Assembly (NCBI RefSeq): GCF_003944765.1
Contig: NZ_RWIU01000002.1
Location: forward strand, 372,001-436,000
From: Hymenobacter perfusus
Lineage (GTDB): Bacteria > Bacteroidota > Bacteroidia > Cytophagales > Hymenobacteraceae
Reading direction: 5' to 3'
Length of the DNA: 64,000 nt
Positions 35,009 to 43,812 of this stretch are shown piece by piece (position 1 is the first letter of the stretch; each line of letters opens with the position of its first letter). The position numbers and the translations under genes were made by a program. The notes below the pieces were generated by a model, which saw only the letters and a list, made by a program, of their open reading frames with translations, ran no database searches and was not told the DNA's origin.

Positions 35009-35090
35009 GTGAAGTGTTGAAGTTGTGAAAAGCTCATCCAAAGGCCCACAGCTTCACAAAAGCACGATTTCACAACTTCTCAATTTCACC
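35008..35090. repeat. Inverted repeat in the galM-araB gap
   Basis: Arms GGTGAAGTGTTGAAGTTGTG... (35008-35030) and TTTCACAACTTCTCAATTTC... (35068-35090) pair with three mismatches. It fills most of the intercistronic gap. Confidence 0.75.
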
Positions 35091-35094
35091 CTTG

Positions 35095-36759
35095 ATGAAA
35101 TACGTTATCGGCATCGACTACGGCTCCGACTCCGTGCGGGCCGTGCTGGTGAATGCGCATACCGGCCAGGAGGTAGCGCAGGCAGTCCACAATTACGCCC
35201 GCTGGAAAGAGCAGCGCTACTGCAACGCCACCAAAAACCAGTTCCGCCAGCACCCGCTCGACCACATTGAGGGCTTGGAAGCTACCGTGCGTCAGGTGGC
35301 CCGGCATGTGCCCGCCGAGCAGATTGTGGGCCTCGCCGTGGATACCACCGGCTCTACGCCCGGCCCCGTAGACGAGCAGGGCGTGGCTCTGGCCCTGAAA
35401 CCAGGCTTCGAGGAAAATCCGAACGCCATGTTCGTGCTTTGGAAAGACCACACGGCCCTGCCCGAAGCCGCTGAAATCAACCACCTGGCCAAAAGCTGGG
35501 GCGGGGAGGATTTCACCCGGTTCGAGGGCGGCATCTATTCCTCGGAGTGGTTCTGGGCCAAGATTGCCCACGTCGTGCGCGAAGATGAAGCCGTGGCCCG
35601 GGCCGCTTACTCCTGGATGGAACACTGCGACTGGCTGACGCTGCTGCTGACCGGCGGCCAGCTGAAAACCTTCAAGCGCAGCCGCTGCGCCGCCGGCCAC
35701 AAAGCCATGTGGCACGAAAGCTGGGGCGGCCTGCCCGCCGAGGAGTTTCTGACCCAGCTGGAGCCCCGGCTAAGCGGCCTGCGCGAGCGGCTGTTTGAGC
35801 AAACCTACACCGCCGACGAGGTAGCCGGCCACCTCTCCGAGGAATGGGCGCAGCGCCTGGGTCTGACCACCGACACGGTGGTGGCCGTGGGCTCCTTTGA
35901 TGCCCACGCCGGGGCCGTCGCGGGCGAAATCGAGGCCTATTCGATGGTGAAAGTGATGGGCACCAGCACCTGTGATATTGTGGTGGCCCCCATGCACGAA
36001 GTAGGCGGGAAGCTAGTGCCCGGCATCTGCGGGCAGGTTGATGGCTCCGTGATTCCCGGCATGCTGGGCCTGGAAGCCGGGCAGTCGGCCGTGGGCGATT
36101 TGCTGGCCTGGTTCCGGGGCGTGCTGGAGTGGCCGCTACGCGCGTTGCTGCCAGAGTCGGCCGTGCTGACGCCGGAGCAGCAGGAGGCGCTACGGGAGGA
36201 GCTGAGCGACAAGATGATGGCCGAGCTGAACCGGGCCGCCGCCGCCGTACCCGCCAACGACTCGCAGGTGCTGGCCCTGGACTGGGTGAACGGCCGCCGC
36301 ACGCCCGACGCCAACCAGGCCCTGAAAGGGGCCATCATGAACCTCACGATGGGCACCGACGCGCCGCAGATTTTTCGGGCGCTGGTGGAATCCATCTGCT
36401 ACGGCTCCCGCCAGATTGTGGAGCGCTTCGAGCAACACGGTATTCCGATTAAGCAGGTAATTGGGCTGGGCGGCGTGGCCAAGAAGTCGGGCTTTATGAT
36501 GCGGACTCTGGCCGACGTGCTCAACCGCCCCATCAAAGTAGCCGAATCGGACCAGGCACCGGCCCTAGGCGCGGCCATGTACGCGGCCGTAGCCGCCGGT
36601 ATTCACCCCGATGTGGTAGCGGCCCAGAAGGCCATGGGCAACGGCTTTGCCGAAACCTATGCGCCCAACCCGGCCCGCGTGGCCGACTACCAGCGCCGCT
36701 ACGAGCAGTACCAAGCCTTCGGGCAGTTTGTGGAGGACGCTACCCCGTCGATGGCATAA
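35095..36759 (+). CDS. araB: L-ribulokinase
   Basis: A 554-residue FGGY-family kinase that phosphorylates L-ribulose at C5. Family features: the N-terminal IGIDYGSDSVRAVLVNAHTG, the substrate loop AVDTTGSTPGPVDE, MGTSTCDIVVAPMH and the C-terminal ATP-site motif IGLGGVAKKSGFMMRTLADVL (excerpted). Length is normal for bacterial araB. TTG three bases before the ATG is in frame but the ATG is more likely. It is the second gene of galM-araB-araD-araA. Confidence 0.95.
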   Translation: MKYVIGIDYGSDSVRAVLVNAHTGQEVAQAVHNYARWKEQRYCNATKNQFRQHPLDHIEGLEATVRQVARHVPAEQIVGLAVDTTGSTPGPVDEQGVALALKPGFEENPNAMFVLWKDHTALPEAAEINHLAKSWGGEDFTRFEGGIYSSEWFWAKIAHVVREDEAVARAAYSWMEHCDWLTLLLTGGQLKTFKRSRCAAGHKAMWHESWGGLPAEEFLTQLEPRLSGLRERLFEQTYTADEVAGHLSEEWAQRLGLTTDTVVAVGSFDAHAGAVAGEIEAYSMVKVMGTSTCDIVVAPMHEVGGKLVPGICGQVDGSVIPGMLGLEAGQSAVGDLLAWFRGVLEWPLRALLPESAVLTPEQQEALREELSDKMMAELNRAAAAVPANDSQVLALDWVNGRRTPDANQALKGAIMNLTMGTDAPQIFRALVESICYGSRQIVERFEQHGIPIKQVIGLGGVAKKSGFMMRTLADVLNRPIKVAESDQAPALGAAMYAAVAAGIHPDVVAAQKAMGNGFAETYAPNPARVADYQRRYEQYQAFGQFVEDATPSMA

Positions 36760-36763
36760 GGGT

Positions 36764-36834
36764 GGTTTTGGCTGGTGGTTTTTGGCTTATTGAACGAAGT
36801 CGGAGCACAGGCCAAAAACCACCAACCAAAAACC
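36764..36834. repeat. Inverted repeat in the araB-araD gap
   Basis: Arms at 36764-36786 and 36811-36834 read GGTTTTGGCTGGTGGTTTTT... and ...AACCACCAACCAAAAACC; they pair with one mismatch and one gap. The right arm ends 3 bases before the araD ATG, so a hairpin here would reach the araD ribosome site. Confidence 0.8.
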
Positions 36835-36837
36835 GAT

Positions 36838-37533
36838 ATGTACCAAGAATTGAAACAGGCCTGCTACGAGGCCAACATGCAGCTGCCGGCCCTGGGGCTG
36901 GTGCTCTTCACCTTCGGTAACGCCTCAGTGGTAGACCGGGAGCGGGGGGTGTTTGCCATCAAGCCCAGCGGCGTGCCCTACGCCACGCTGAAGGCCGAGG
37001 ATATTGTGGTGCTCGACTTTGCCAACAACGTGGTGGAAGGCAGCAAACGGCCCTCTTCGGATACCAAAACCCACGCCGTGCTGTACGGCCACTGGGAGCA
37101 TATCGGGGGAATCGTGCACACGCACAGCACCTACGCCACGGCCTGGGCGCAGGCCCAGCTGGACATCCCGATTCTGGGCACCACTCATGCCGACCACCTC
37201 ACGGTGGATATTCCCTGCGCCCCGCCCATGGACGACCAGATGATTGCCGGCGACTACGAGCACCAAACCGGCTGGCAGATCATCAACGAGTTTCAGCGGC
37301 GCGGCCTCTCGCCCGAGGAGGTGGAGATGGTGCTGCTCAGCAACCACGCGCCCTTCACCTGGGGCAAAACCGTGGAAAAAGCCGTGTACCACAGCGCCGT
37401 GCTGGAGGAAGTAGCCCGCATGGCCTACCTCAGCTGCACCCTGCGTCCCGACGTGCCCCGCCTCAAACCGGCCTTGGTTCAGAAGCACTACGAGCGCAAG
37501 CACGGCGCGCATTCCTACTACGGCCAGAGCTAG
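36838..37533 (+). CDS. araD: L-ribulose-5-phosphate 4-epimerase
   Basis: A 231-residue class II aldolase-fold epimerase that converts L-ribulose 5-phosphate to D-xylulose 5-phosphate. The zinc histidines appear in IVHTHSTYATAWAQ and in TTHADHLT, with another in SNHAPFTWG. The chosen ATG gives the family N-terminus MYQELKQACYEANMQLP; a longer frame to 36775 would read through the inverted repeat. It lies 79 bases after araB. Confidence 0.95.
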   Translation: MYQELKQACYEANMQLPALGLVLFTFGNASVVDRERGVFAIKPSGVPYATLKAEDIVVLDFANNVVEGSKRPSSDTKTHAVLYGHWEHIGGIVHTHSTYATAWAQAQLDIPILGTTHADHLTVDIPCAPPMDDQMIAGDYEHQTGWQIINEFQRRGLSPEEVEMVLLSNHAPFTWGKTVEKAVYHSAVLEEVARMAYLSCTLRPDVPRLKPALVQKHYERKHGAHSYYGQS

Positions 37534-37632
37534 AACGTAGCTCCTCTCCTTAGAAAGGAGGGGTTGGGAGTGGTTGACAACCGTTGAACATCTCCTGAAA
37601 AGCTGCTTGAGTTAAGGTTGAACAGTTGGCGA

Positions 37633-37736
37633 AACGATGTAGAGACGCAATAGTTGGAGTCTCGTCGTTGCTGAAGTTGACCGTTCCACGTCGTTGTTCA
37701 ACGACGAGACGCAAAATATTGCGTCTCTACATCGTT
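37633..37736. repeat. Two-part inverted repeat in the araD-araA gap
   Basis: Outer arms AACGATGTAGAGACGCAATA (37633-37652) and TATTGCGTCTCTACATCGTT (37717-37736) are perfect, and inner arms GTCTCGTCGTTG (37659-37670) and CAACGACGAGAC (37699-37710) pair as well. The 297-base gap between araD and araA has no gene. Confidence 0.88.
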
Positions 37737-37830
37737 CGATCTGCCAAAAAGTAACTTAAACAACTGCTTTGGCCTCCTCTCAACACAATCGATTAACTAA
37801 ACTCACCCCGGTTGCATTCGCCTTTCACGC

Positions 37831-39321
37831 ATGATAGACATCTCCCACTACGAAGCCTGGTTTATCACCGGCAGCCAGCACCTCTACGGCCCCGAAACCC
37901 TGGAGGAAGTAGCCCAACACTCCCAGCAGATTGCCGAAGCCCTCGGCTCGGCGCTGCCCATTAAAGTCGTGTATAAGCCCGTGCTGACGGGCCCGGCCGA
38001 GATATACCAGCTGATTCAGGAAGCCAACACTACCCCCAACTGCGTGGGCCTGATTGCCTGGATGCACACCTTCTCGCCGGCCAAAATGTGGATCAACGGC
38101 CTGAAGATTCTGCAGAAGCCCCTGGCCCACCTGCACACCCAGTTCAACCGCGACATTCCGTGGTCGGACATTGACATGGACTTCATGAACACCAACCAAT
38201 CGGCGCACGGCGACCGGGAGTTTGGCTTTATCACGTCGCGCATGCGGGTGAAGCGTAAGGTGGTGGTGGGCCACTGGCAGAGCGCCGACGCGCAGGAGCG
38301 CCTCAGCATCTGGGCCCGCGTGGCCTGCGCCTGGGCCGACTGGCAGGGCGGCCGGATCGTGCGCTTCGGCGACAACATGCGCTACGTGGCCGTGACGGAA
38401 GGCGACAAAGTGGAGGCCGAGCTGAAGTTTGGCTACGAGGTGAACACCTATGGTATTGGTGATTTGGTGGCCGTGATTAACGAGGTGACCGAGGAGCAGG
38501 TAAACGAGCTGCTGGCCACCTACGAGCAGGAATACGAGCTGGGCGACATGCTGCAGGACGGCGGCAGTCAGCGCGAAGGCCTGCGCGACGCGGCCCGCAT
38601 TGAGGCTGGGATGCGCAAGTTTCTGCAGGACAAAAAGGCCATCGGCTTCACCGATACCTTCGAGGATTTGCACGGTATGGTGCAGCTGCCCGGCATTGCC
38701 ACCCAGCGCCTGATGGCCGAGGGCTACGGCTTCGGCGGGGAAGGCGACTGGAAAACGGCGGCCCTGGTGCGCGCCATGAAGGTGATGGGCGCGAGCCTGC
38801 CCGGCGGTAACTCCTTCATGGAGGACTACACCTACCACTTCCAGCCCGGCAACGAGTTGGTGCTGGGCTCGCACATGCTGGAAATCTGCCCCACCATTGC
38901 CGAGGGCAAGGTGAAAGTGCAGGTGCATCCGCTGGGCATTGGCGGCAAAGCCGACCCGGCCCGTCTGGTGTTCAACTGCCCGGCCGGCCCCGCGCTCAAC
39001 GCCACCATCGTGGACCTGGGTCACCGGTTCCGGCTGATTGTGAATGAAGTGGAAGCCGTAGCGCCCGAGCAGGACCTGCCCAAGCTGCCCGTGGCCCGCG
39101 TGCTCTGGAAGGTGAAGCCCGACCTGAAAACCGGCGTGGCGGCCTGGATTCACGCCGGCGGGGCTCACCACACCGGGTACAGCCAGAATCTCACGGCCGA
39201 GTACCTCGAAGACTTCGCCGAAATGGCCGGTATCGAGTACCTCATCATCGACGACGAAACCCGCCTGCGCACCTTCAAAAACGAGTTGCGCTACAACGAC
39301 GTGGCCTTCAGTCAGCGGTAA
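37831..39321 (+). CDS. araA: L-arabinose isomerase
   Basis: A 496-residue manganese enzyme that isomerises L-arabinose to L-ribulose. Metal-binding residues of the family are in view: [35 protein letters not shown] and [11 protein letters not shown] (two Glu, two His). The N-terminus ([18 protein letters not shown]) matches family members. It is the last gene of the operon. A pair of variant palindromes follows it at 39341-39450. Confidence 0.96.
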   Translation: MIDISHYEAWFITGSQHLYGPETLEEVAQHSQQIAEALGSALPIKVVYKPVLTGPAEIYQLIQEANTTPNCVGLIAWMHTFSPAKMWINGLKILQKPLAHLHTQFNRDIPWSDIDMDFMNTNQSAHGDREFGFITSRMRVKRKVVVGHWQSADAQERLSIWARVACAWADWQGGRIVRFGDNMRYVAVTEGDKVEAELKFGYEVNTYGIGDLVAVINEVTEEQVNELLATYEQEYELGDMLQDGGSQREGLRDAARIEAGMRKFLQDKKAIGFTDTFEDLHGMVQLPGIATQRLMAEGYGFGGEGDWKTAALVRAMKVMGASLPGGNSFMEDYTYHFQPGNELVLGSHMLEICPTIAEGKVKVQVHPLGIGGKADPARLVFNCPAGPALNATIVDLGHRFRLIVNEVEAVAPEQDLPKLPVARVLWKVKPDLKTGVAAWIHAGGAHHTGYSQNLTAEYLEDFAEMAGIEYLIIDDETRLRTFKNELRYNDVAFSQR

Positions 39322-39340
39322 GCCGATACGCTAACCAGCA

Positions 39341-39450
39341 CGTCATGCTGAGCGGAGCCGGAGGCGAAGTCGAAGCATCTCGCGTGCTGACGCTGGCAAG
39401 AGTACAGCCCGTCATGCTTCGACAAGCGGACGCCAGATGAAGCATGACGG
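39341..39450. repeat. Imperfect palindromic element, CATGCTGAGC family
   Basis: GTCATGCTGAGCGGAGCCGG, then GTCGAAGCATCTCGCGTGCT on one side, and GTCATGCTTCGACAAGCG ... GAAGCATGACGG on the other, forming an imperfect hairpin. It resembles the perfect repeat at 28079 and the element at 41400. Confidence 0.6.
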
Positions 39451-39478
39451 TCTTTGATGACGTTCATTCTAGACTTTC

Positions 39479-40129
39479 CTAGACCAACCCCTGCATAAAG
39501 GCGTCGGTGTAGTCGGGGGAGAAGTGGCGGATGTTGGGCAGGTGGGCGAATTCGGCGGGCTCGTGGGTGGTGGTGAGGATGACGGCGGGCATCCCGGCGT
39601 TGAGGGCGGCCTCGGCCCCTTTGGGCACGTCCTCGAACACGAGGCAGTCGGCGGGCGCTATGCCGAGCAGGGCGGCGGCTTTGAGGAACGTTTCGGGGTG
39701 GGGTTTGCTGATGGTCACGTCGTCGGCCGAGACGATGACCGCGAAATAGTGGCGGATATCCAGCGCATCGAGCACGAAATCAATGTTGAACGGAATGGCC
39801 GCCGAGCCAATGGCCATAGGGATGCCCCGCTGGTGGGCGCGTGCCAGAAACTCCGGCAGCCCCGGCAGCAGCTGCAAATGCGGCCGAAATGCCTCCTGGT
39901 AGCGTTTCTCCTTTTCCATGGCCAGACGGGTCATTTCTTCTTCCGTAAATCGGTCGGGGCCAAACATGCGTACCAGCACTTCCTGGTTTTTGCCGTACAT
40001 CTGGTGCTTCACCTGCTCGCGGGTGAACTGCCCGCCCAGGTCCTCGTTCAGCAGCTGCTGCCAGGCCTGGGTATGGTAGTCCATGTCGTGAATCATGGTG
40101 CCGTTGAGGTCGAAAATAAAGGCTTTCAT
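39479..40129 (-). CDS. HAD-superfamily phosphatase/phosphoglucomutase-like protein
   Basis: A 216-residue Rossmann-like HAD protein with a cap domain between motifs. Motif I is IFDLNGTMIHDMDYH: Asp7 (nucleophile) is present but the usual second Asp is Asn9, which in beta-phosphoglucomutase is the acid/base residue. Motif II is AIGSAA, motif III is SKPHPETFL and motif IV is VFEDVPKGAEAA. It may be a sugar phosphatase or mutase with altered chemistry. It lies beside tal and tkt but has its own promoter-like element, so the link to pentose metabolism is positional. Confidence 0.75.
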   Translation of the reverse strand: MKAFIFDLNGTMIHDMDYHTQAWQQLLNEDLGGQFTREQVKHQMYGKNQEVLVRMFGPDRFTEEEMTRLAMEKEKRYQEAFRPHLQLLPGLPEFLARAHQRGIPMAIGSAAIPFNIDFVLDALDIRHYFAVIVSADDVTISKPHPETFLKAAALLGIAPADCLVFEDVPKGAEAALNAGMPAVILTTTHEPAEFAHLPNIRHFSPDYTDAFMQGLV

Positions 40130-40171
40130 GCGGGGGTGAATAGGTGATTGGGCCGGGAGTGACCGCTGCGG

Positions 40172-40179
40172 TAAAGGTA
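40172..40179 (-). promoter_or_regulatory. -7 element for the HAD gene
   Basis: On the minus strand it reads TACCTTTA, 43 bases before the HAD start. It separates the HAD gene from the tal transcript, which ends at the terminator just upstream. Confidence 0.45.
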
Positions 40180-40191
40180 GCGGGTAAACAA

Positions 40192-40220
40192 AGCGGGGAG
40201 CCGTGTGCCGGCTCCCCGCT
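40192..40220 (-). terminator. Intrinsic terminator of tal
   Basis: AGCGGGGAGCCG and CGGCTCCCCGCT form a 12-base stem with a 5-base loop, followed on the minus strand by TTTGTTT. Confidence 0.75.
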
Positions 40221-40231
40221 GGGGTTTGGGG

Positions 40232-41371
40232 TTAGTTGGTGGCCGCCGGACTGTCGGCCAGGGCTTCCTGTCGTTTCTGCTCCAGCACGGCCAGCAGCTT
40301 GCCGAAGGGCTCGGTGAACTTCTGCTCGCCTTCCTGCTCTAGCTGGTCCGTCAGGGCTTCCAAATCGAGGCCGAGGTGGGGTAGGCTGCCCAGCACGTCC
40401 ACGGCCACCGGTTCGGCGAGGCGGCTGGCGGGCTGGCCGCCGGCGCGGTACAGGTCCAGAGTTTCCACCGGAATGGTATTCACCGTGTTCGGGCCGATGA
40501 GGGCCTCCACGTACTTGAGGTTATCATAGTTGGGGTTTTTGTTGCCGGTGCTGGCCCAGAGCAGCCGCTGGGGCTGCGCGCCCTGCGCCTGCAAGGCGGC
40601 CCAGCGCGACCCGGCAAACAGCTCCTGGTACAGCGTATAGGCCTGCTTGGCGCTGGCAGTGGCTACCTGCCCCACCAGACTTTCGGCCAACTCGCCCTGC
40701 TCACCACCAGCGGCGGCCAGTTTCTCCAGCTGCGGGTCCAGCAGCACATCGATGCGCGAGAGGAAGAAGCTAGCCACCGAATCCAGCCGCTTCACGGAGC
40801 CGCCGGCCCGCACCCGGTCTTCCAGGCCGGCCAGGTAGGCTTCGGCCACCAAGCGGTAGCGTTCCACACTGAAAATCAGCGTTACGTTCACGTTTACGCC
40901 GGCCGCAATCAGCTCCCGGATGGCGGGCAGACCGGCCCGGGTGGCGGGTACTTTGATCATCACGTTCGGGCGGTTCACGGCGTGCCAGAAGTGCAGGCCC
41001 TCGGCCACGGTGCCGGCAGTGTCGTGAATCAGGTTGGGCGACACCTCCAGGCTCACGTACCCGTCGCCGCCGTTTTCGGGGTGGTCGTAGAGGGGACGGA
41101 GCAGGTCGCAGGCGGCCTGTACGTCAGCCACGGCCAGCCGGGCGTAAATCTCCTCGGCCGACAAGCCCTCCCGGGCAAAGCGGCGGATATCGTCGGCGTA
41201 GTCATCGGAGCCGGCAATGGCCTTCTCGAAGATGGCCGGATTGGACGTAACGCCCCGCACGCCGTCCTCCGTAAGCAGGCGCTGCAACTCGCCGTTCTGC
41301 AGAATGTTGCGGCGAATGTAATCCAGCCAGATGCTCTGGCCGAAGCTGTGAATGGCAACTAATGGGTTCAT
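40232..41371 (-). CDS. tal: Transaldolase
   Basis: A 379-residue Schiff-base aldolase of the non-oxidative pentose phosphate pathway, of the longer (about 370-residue) type found in many Actinobacteria and Bacteroidota. The active-site Lys140 lies in RPNVMIKVPATRAGL; GVTSNPAIFEKAI and SLEVSPNLIHDT are family blocks. An in-frame extension to 41434 (MIRSFAPLRMTDD) is produced by a palindromic repeat and was rejected. It probably carries pentose from the ara genes into glycolysis with tkt, and its stop is followed by a strong terminator. Confidence 0.92.
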   Translation of the reverse strand: MNPLVAIHSFGQSIWLDYIRRNILQNGELQRLLTEDGVRGVTSNPAIFEKAIAGSDDYADDIRRFAREGLSAEEIYARLAVADVQAACDLLRPLYDHPENGGDGYVSLEVSPNLIHDTAGTVAEGLHFWHAVNRPNVMIKVPATRAGLPAIRELIAAGVNVNVTLIFSVERYRLVAEAYLAGLEDRVRAGGSVKRLDSVASFFLSRIDVLLDPQLEKLAAAGGEQGELAESLVGQVATASAKQAYTLYQELFAGSRWAALQAQGAQPQRLLWASTGNKNPNYDNLKYVEALIGPNTVNTIPVETLDLYRAGGQPASRLAEPVAVDVLGSLPHLGLDLEALTDQLEQEGEQKFTEPFGKLLAVLEQKRQEALADSPAATN

Positions 41372-41399
41372 ATGTTGAGTGGTGTGGTTCGGTGAATCA

Positions 41400-41505
41400 T
41401 CTGTCATCCTGAGCGGAGCGAAGGACCTTATCACGTAGGAACGTTACGTTCATATACAACTCGTTCAAATGTGGTAAGGTCCTTCGCTCCGCTCAGGATG
41501 ACAGA
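41400..41505. repeat. 35-bp-arm inverted repeat between tal and tkt
   Basis: Arms beginning TCTGTCATCCTGAGCGGAGC (41400-41434 and 41471-41505) differ at one base. The phrase recurs in the group and creates spurious open frames. It sits between the two genes of the minus-strand pair. Confidence 0.9.
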
Positions 41506-41522
41506 CAGCGTGCGGCAACTGC

Positions 41523-43583
41523 TTACGACCGGATTTCCTTGGGTTCCGTTTCCTCGGGCTGGCCGGCCAGCACCCACCGGGCCTGCTTCACCACATTATC
41601 AACCGAGAAGCCGAACAGCTCCAGCACCGCCTCGCCCGGCCCTGATTCGCCGAAGCGGTTCATGGCAATGACGGTTCCTTCGTCGGTGGCGTACTTGTGC
41701 CAGCCCAGGGGCGAGCCGGCCTCAATGGCCACGCGCTTGCGCACAGTGGGCGGCAGTACCTGCTGCTGGTAGACTTTGGGCTGCTGCTCAAACAGCTCCC
41801 AGCTGGGCATACTCACTACGCGAGCCGCTACGCCCTGCTGCTGCAACGCCTCCTGAGCCTGCAGCGCCAACGAAACCTCCGAGCCGGTAGCCAGCAGCAG
41901 CAGCTCCGGCTGGCCGCATTCGGCTTCGCGCAGGATGTAAGCCCCTTTGGCCACGCCCTCCCGGGCCGATCCGAACTGGCTTTGATCTAGCACCGGCAGC
42001 TTCTGGCGGGAGAGGATGAGCACCACCGGGCTTTTGGGCTTGGTGAGGGCCACGCGCCAGGCTTCCACGGTTTCGTTGGCGTCGGCGGGGCGCAGCACAA
42101 TGATGTTGGGAATGGTGCGCAGGGCCGCCACCTGCTCCACCGGCTGGTGCGTCGGGCCGTCCTCGCCCAGCCCGATGCTGTCGTGCGTAAACACGAAGGT
42201 GGCGCTGGATTCGGCCAGGGCGGTGAGACGGATGGCCCCGCGCATGTAGTCGGAGAAGGTGAGGAAGGTGCCGCCGTAGGGCCGCACGCCGCCGTGGTGG
42301 GCCATGCCATTCATGGCCCCGCCCATGGCGTGCTCGCGCACCCCAAACCACACGTTGCTGTGCTCATAGCTGCTCGGCTGGAAGCTCACGGCCCCACTGG
42401 TGGGCATTTCGTTGGAGCTGGCTAAGTCGGCTGAGCCGCCGAACAGGAAAGGCACGCTCTTTTTCAAAGCGTTCAGGGTTTTGCCGGAAGCCTGGCGGGT
42501 GGCCAGCGCGCCATCGGCGGCCGTGAAAACGGGCAGGGCGGCGTCCCAGCCCGCGGGTAATTCCCCCGCAAACGACGTCCGGAACAGCTCCCACTCGGCC
42601 GCAAATTCCTGCTGGTACGCCTCGGTTTGCTGCTGCCACTGGGCCTGCAGTTCCGCACCACGCCGGCCCGCTTCGGCCAGGTGGGTGCGCACTTCATCAG
42701 GTACCACAAACGTGGCCTCGGGGTCGAAGCCGAAGAATTCCTTGGCTTTCTTCAGGTTTTCGGGGCCGAGCGGGGAGCCGTGGACTTTGCTGGTGCCTTC
42801 CTGGGGGCTGCCGTAGCCGATGATCGTCTTGACGGAAATCAGTGAAGGCCGCCCGGTTTCCTGCTGGGCAGCTTTGAGTGCGGCCTCAATGGCATCCAGG
42901 TCGTTGCCGTCCGTCACGCGCTGGGTGTGCCAGCCGTAGGCCTCGAAGCGGGCCAGCGCATCCTCGGTGTAGGAGAGGTTGGTGGGCCCGTCGAGACAGA
43001 TGTCGTTGTCGTCGTAGAGGTAGATGAGCTTGCCCAGCTTGAGGTGGCCGGCCAGGGAGGCGGCCTCGGCGGCAATGCCTTCCATCAGGTCGCCGTCGCT
43101 CACAATGGCATAGGTGAAGTGGTCCTGCAGCGCGTGGCCGGGCCGGTTGTACACGGCGGCCAGGTGGGCTTCGGCCATGGCCATGCCCACGCCGTTGGCG
43201 AAGCCCTGGCCCAGCGGCCCGGTGGTCACCTCCACGCCCGGCGTCATGTTCGACTCGGGGTGGCCGGGCGTGCGGGAGTGCAGCTGCCGGAACGCCTTCA
43301 AATCATCCAGGGACAAATCGTAGCCATAGAGGTGCAGCAAACTATACAGCAGCGCCGAGCCGTGGCCCGCCGACAGCACAAATCGGTCCCGGTTGGGCCA
43401 CTTCGGGTCCTGGGGGTTGAAGCACAGGATGCGGGAGAACAGTACGTAGGCCATCGGGGCCGCGCCCAACGGCAGGCCGGGGTGGCCGGAGTTGGCAGCC
43501 TGCACCATATCCACCGACAGCAGGCGGATGGTGTTGACGCTTTGTTGGGCGAGGTCGGAGGTGGAGGTCGGGGGTATGGTCAC
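41523..43583 (-). CDS. tkt: Transketolase
   Basis: A full-length thiamine diphosphate enzyme (686 residues from the chosen GTG). Order of features: [24 protein letters not shown], the TPP motif [20 protein letters not shown] with [22 protein letters not shown], then the pyrimidine domain with [15 protein letters not shown] and [18 protein letters not shown], and a C-terminal domain (excerpted). It moves two-carbon units between pentose and triose/hexose phosphates. The ATG at 43607 ([13 protein letters not shown]) is an alternative. Its start faces the second LacI regulator across 230 bases with an operator, so it may be in the same regulon. Confidence 0.93.
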   Translation of the reverse strand: MTIPPTSTSDLAQQSVNTIRLLSVDMVQAANSGHPGLPLGAAPMAYVLFSRILCFNPQDPKWPNRDRFVLSAGHGSALLYSLLHLYGYDLSLDDLKAFRQLHSRTPGHPESNMTPGVEVTTGPLGQGFANGVGMAMAEAHLAAVYNRPGHALQDHFTYAIVSDGDLMEGIAAEAASLAGHLKLGKLIYLYDDNDICLDGPTNLSYTEDALARFEAYGWHTQRVTDGNDLDAIEAALKAAQQETGRPSLISVKTIIGYGSPQEGTSKVHGSPLGPENLKKAKEFFGFDPEATFVVPDEVRTHLAEAGRRGAELQAQWQQQTEAYQQEFAAEWELFRTSFAGELPAGWDAALPVFTAADGALATRQASGKTLNALKKSVPFLFGGSADLASSNEMPTSGAVSFQPSSYEHSNVWFGVREHAMGGAMNGMAHHGGVRPYGGTFLTFSDYMRGAIRLTALAESSATFVFTHDSIGLGEDGPTHQPVEQVAALRTIPNIIVLRPADANETVEAWRVALTKPKSPVVLILSRQKLPVLDQSQFGSAREGVAKGAYILREAECGQPELLLLATGSEVSLALQAQEALQQQGVAARVVSMPSWELFEQQPKVYQQQVLPPTVRKRVAIEAGSPLGWHKYATDEGTVIAMNRFGESGPGEAVLELFGFSVDNVVKQARWVLAGQPEETEPKEIRS

Positions 43584-43673
43584 GGCAGAAAACAGAAGGG
43601 GGAACAAAGCGAAGCTACGGCGAATAGGGCCCGATAAAAGACCCGCCGGGTGGCCGAAAAGCGGAAAAAAGAC

Positions 43674-43687
43674 CGGTATCGATACCG
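43674..43687. promoter_or_regulatory. 14-bp perfect palindrome between tkt and the second LacI gene
   Basis: CGGTATCGATACCG. It is unlike the two LacI motifs in this window. It could be a binding site for another factor, but nothing else supports this. Confidence 0.4.
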
Positions 43688-43776
43688 TAATCGGTGCCGG
43701 TAGCTTGAAGCCGGCCGGCGGCCAGAAAAAAAGGCGCTGCCCAGCCGTTCGGCTCCGTTGGTTGCGGCCGGCTGGC

Positions 43777-43784
43777 TACCTTTA
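43777..43784 (+). promoter_or_regulatory. -7 element for the second LacI gene
   Basis: TACCTTTA overlaps the operator by 3 bases and lies 28 bases before the start codon. Confidence 0.5.
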
Positions 43785-43801
43785 CACAAAGCATTGTGTA
43801 A
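43782..43801. promoter_or_regulatory. ara-type LacI operator at the second regulator promoter
   Basis: TTACACAAAGCATTGTGTAA is close to palindromic and close to ACACAAACGATTGTGT. It covers the transcription start, consistent with autorepression. Confidence 0.72.
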
Positions 43802-43812
43802 CGCTTTTCCGC

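Noticed and set aside
41372..41434. Upstream in-frame extension of transaldolase.
   Set aside because: The added residues come from the left arm of a palindromic repeat and no homologue has them.
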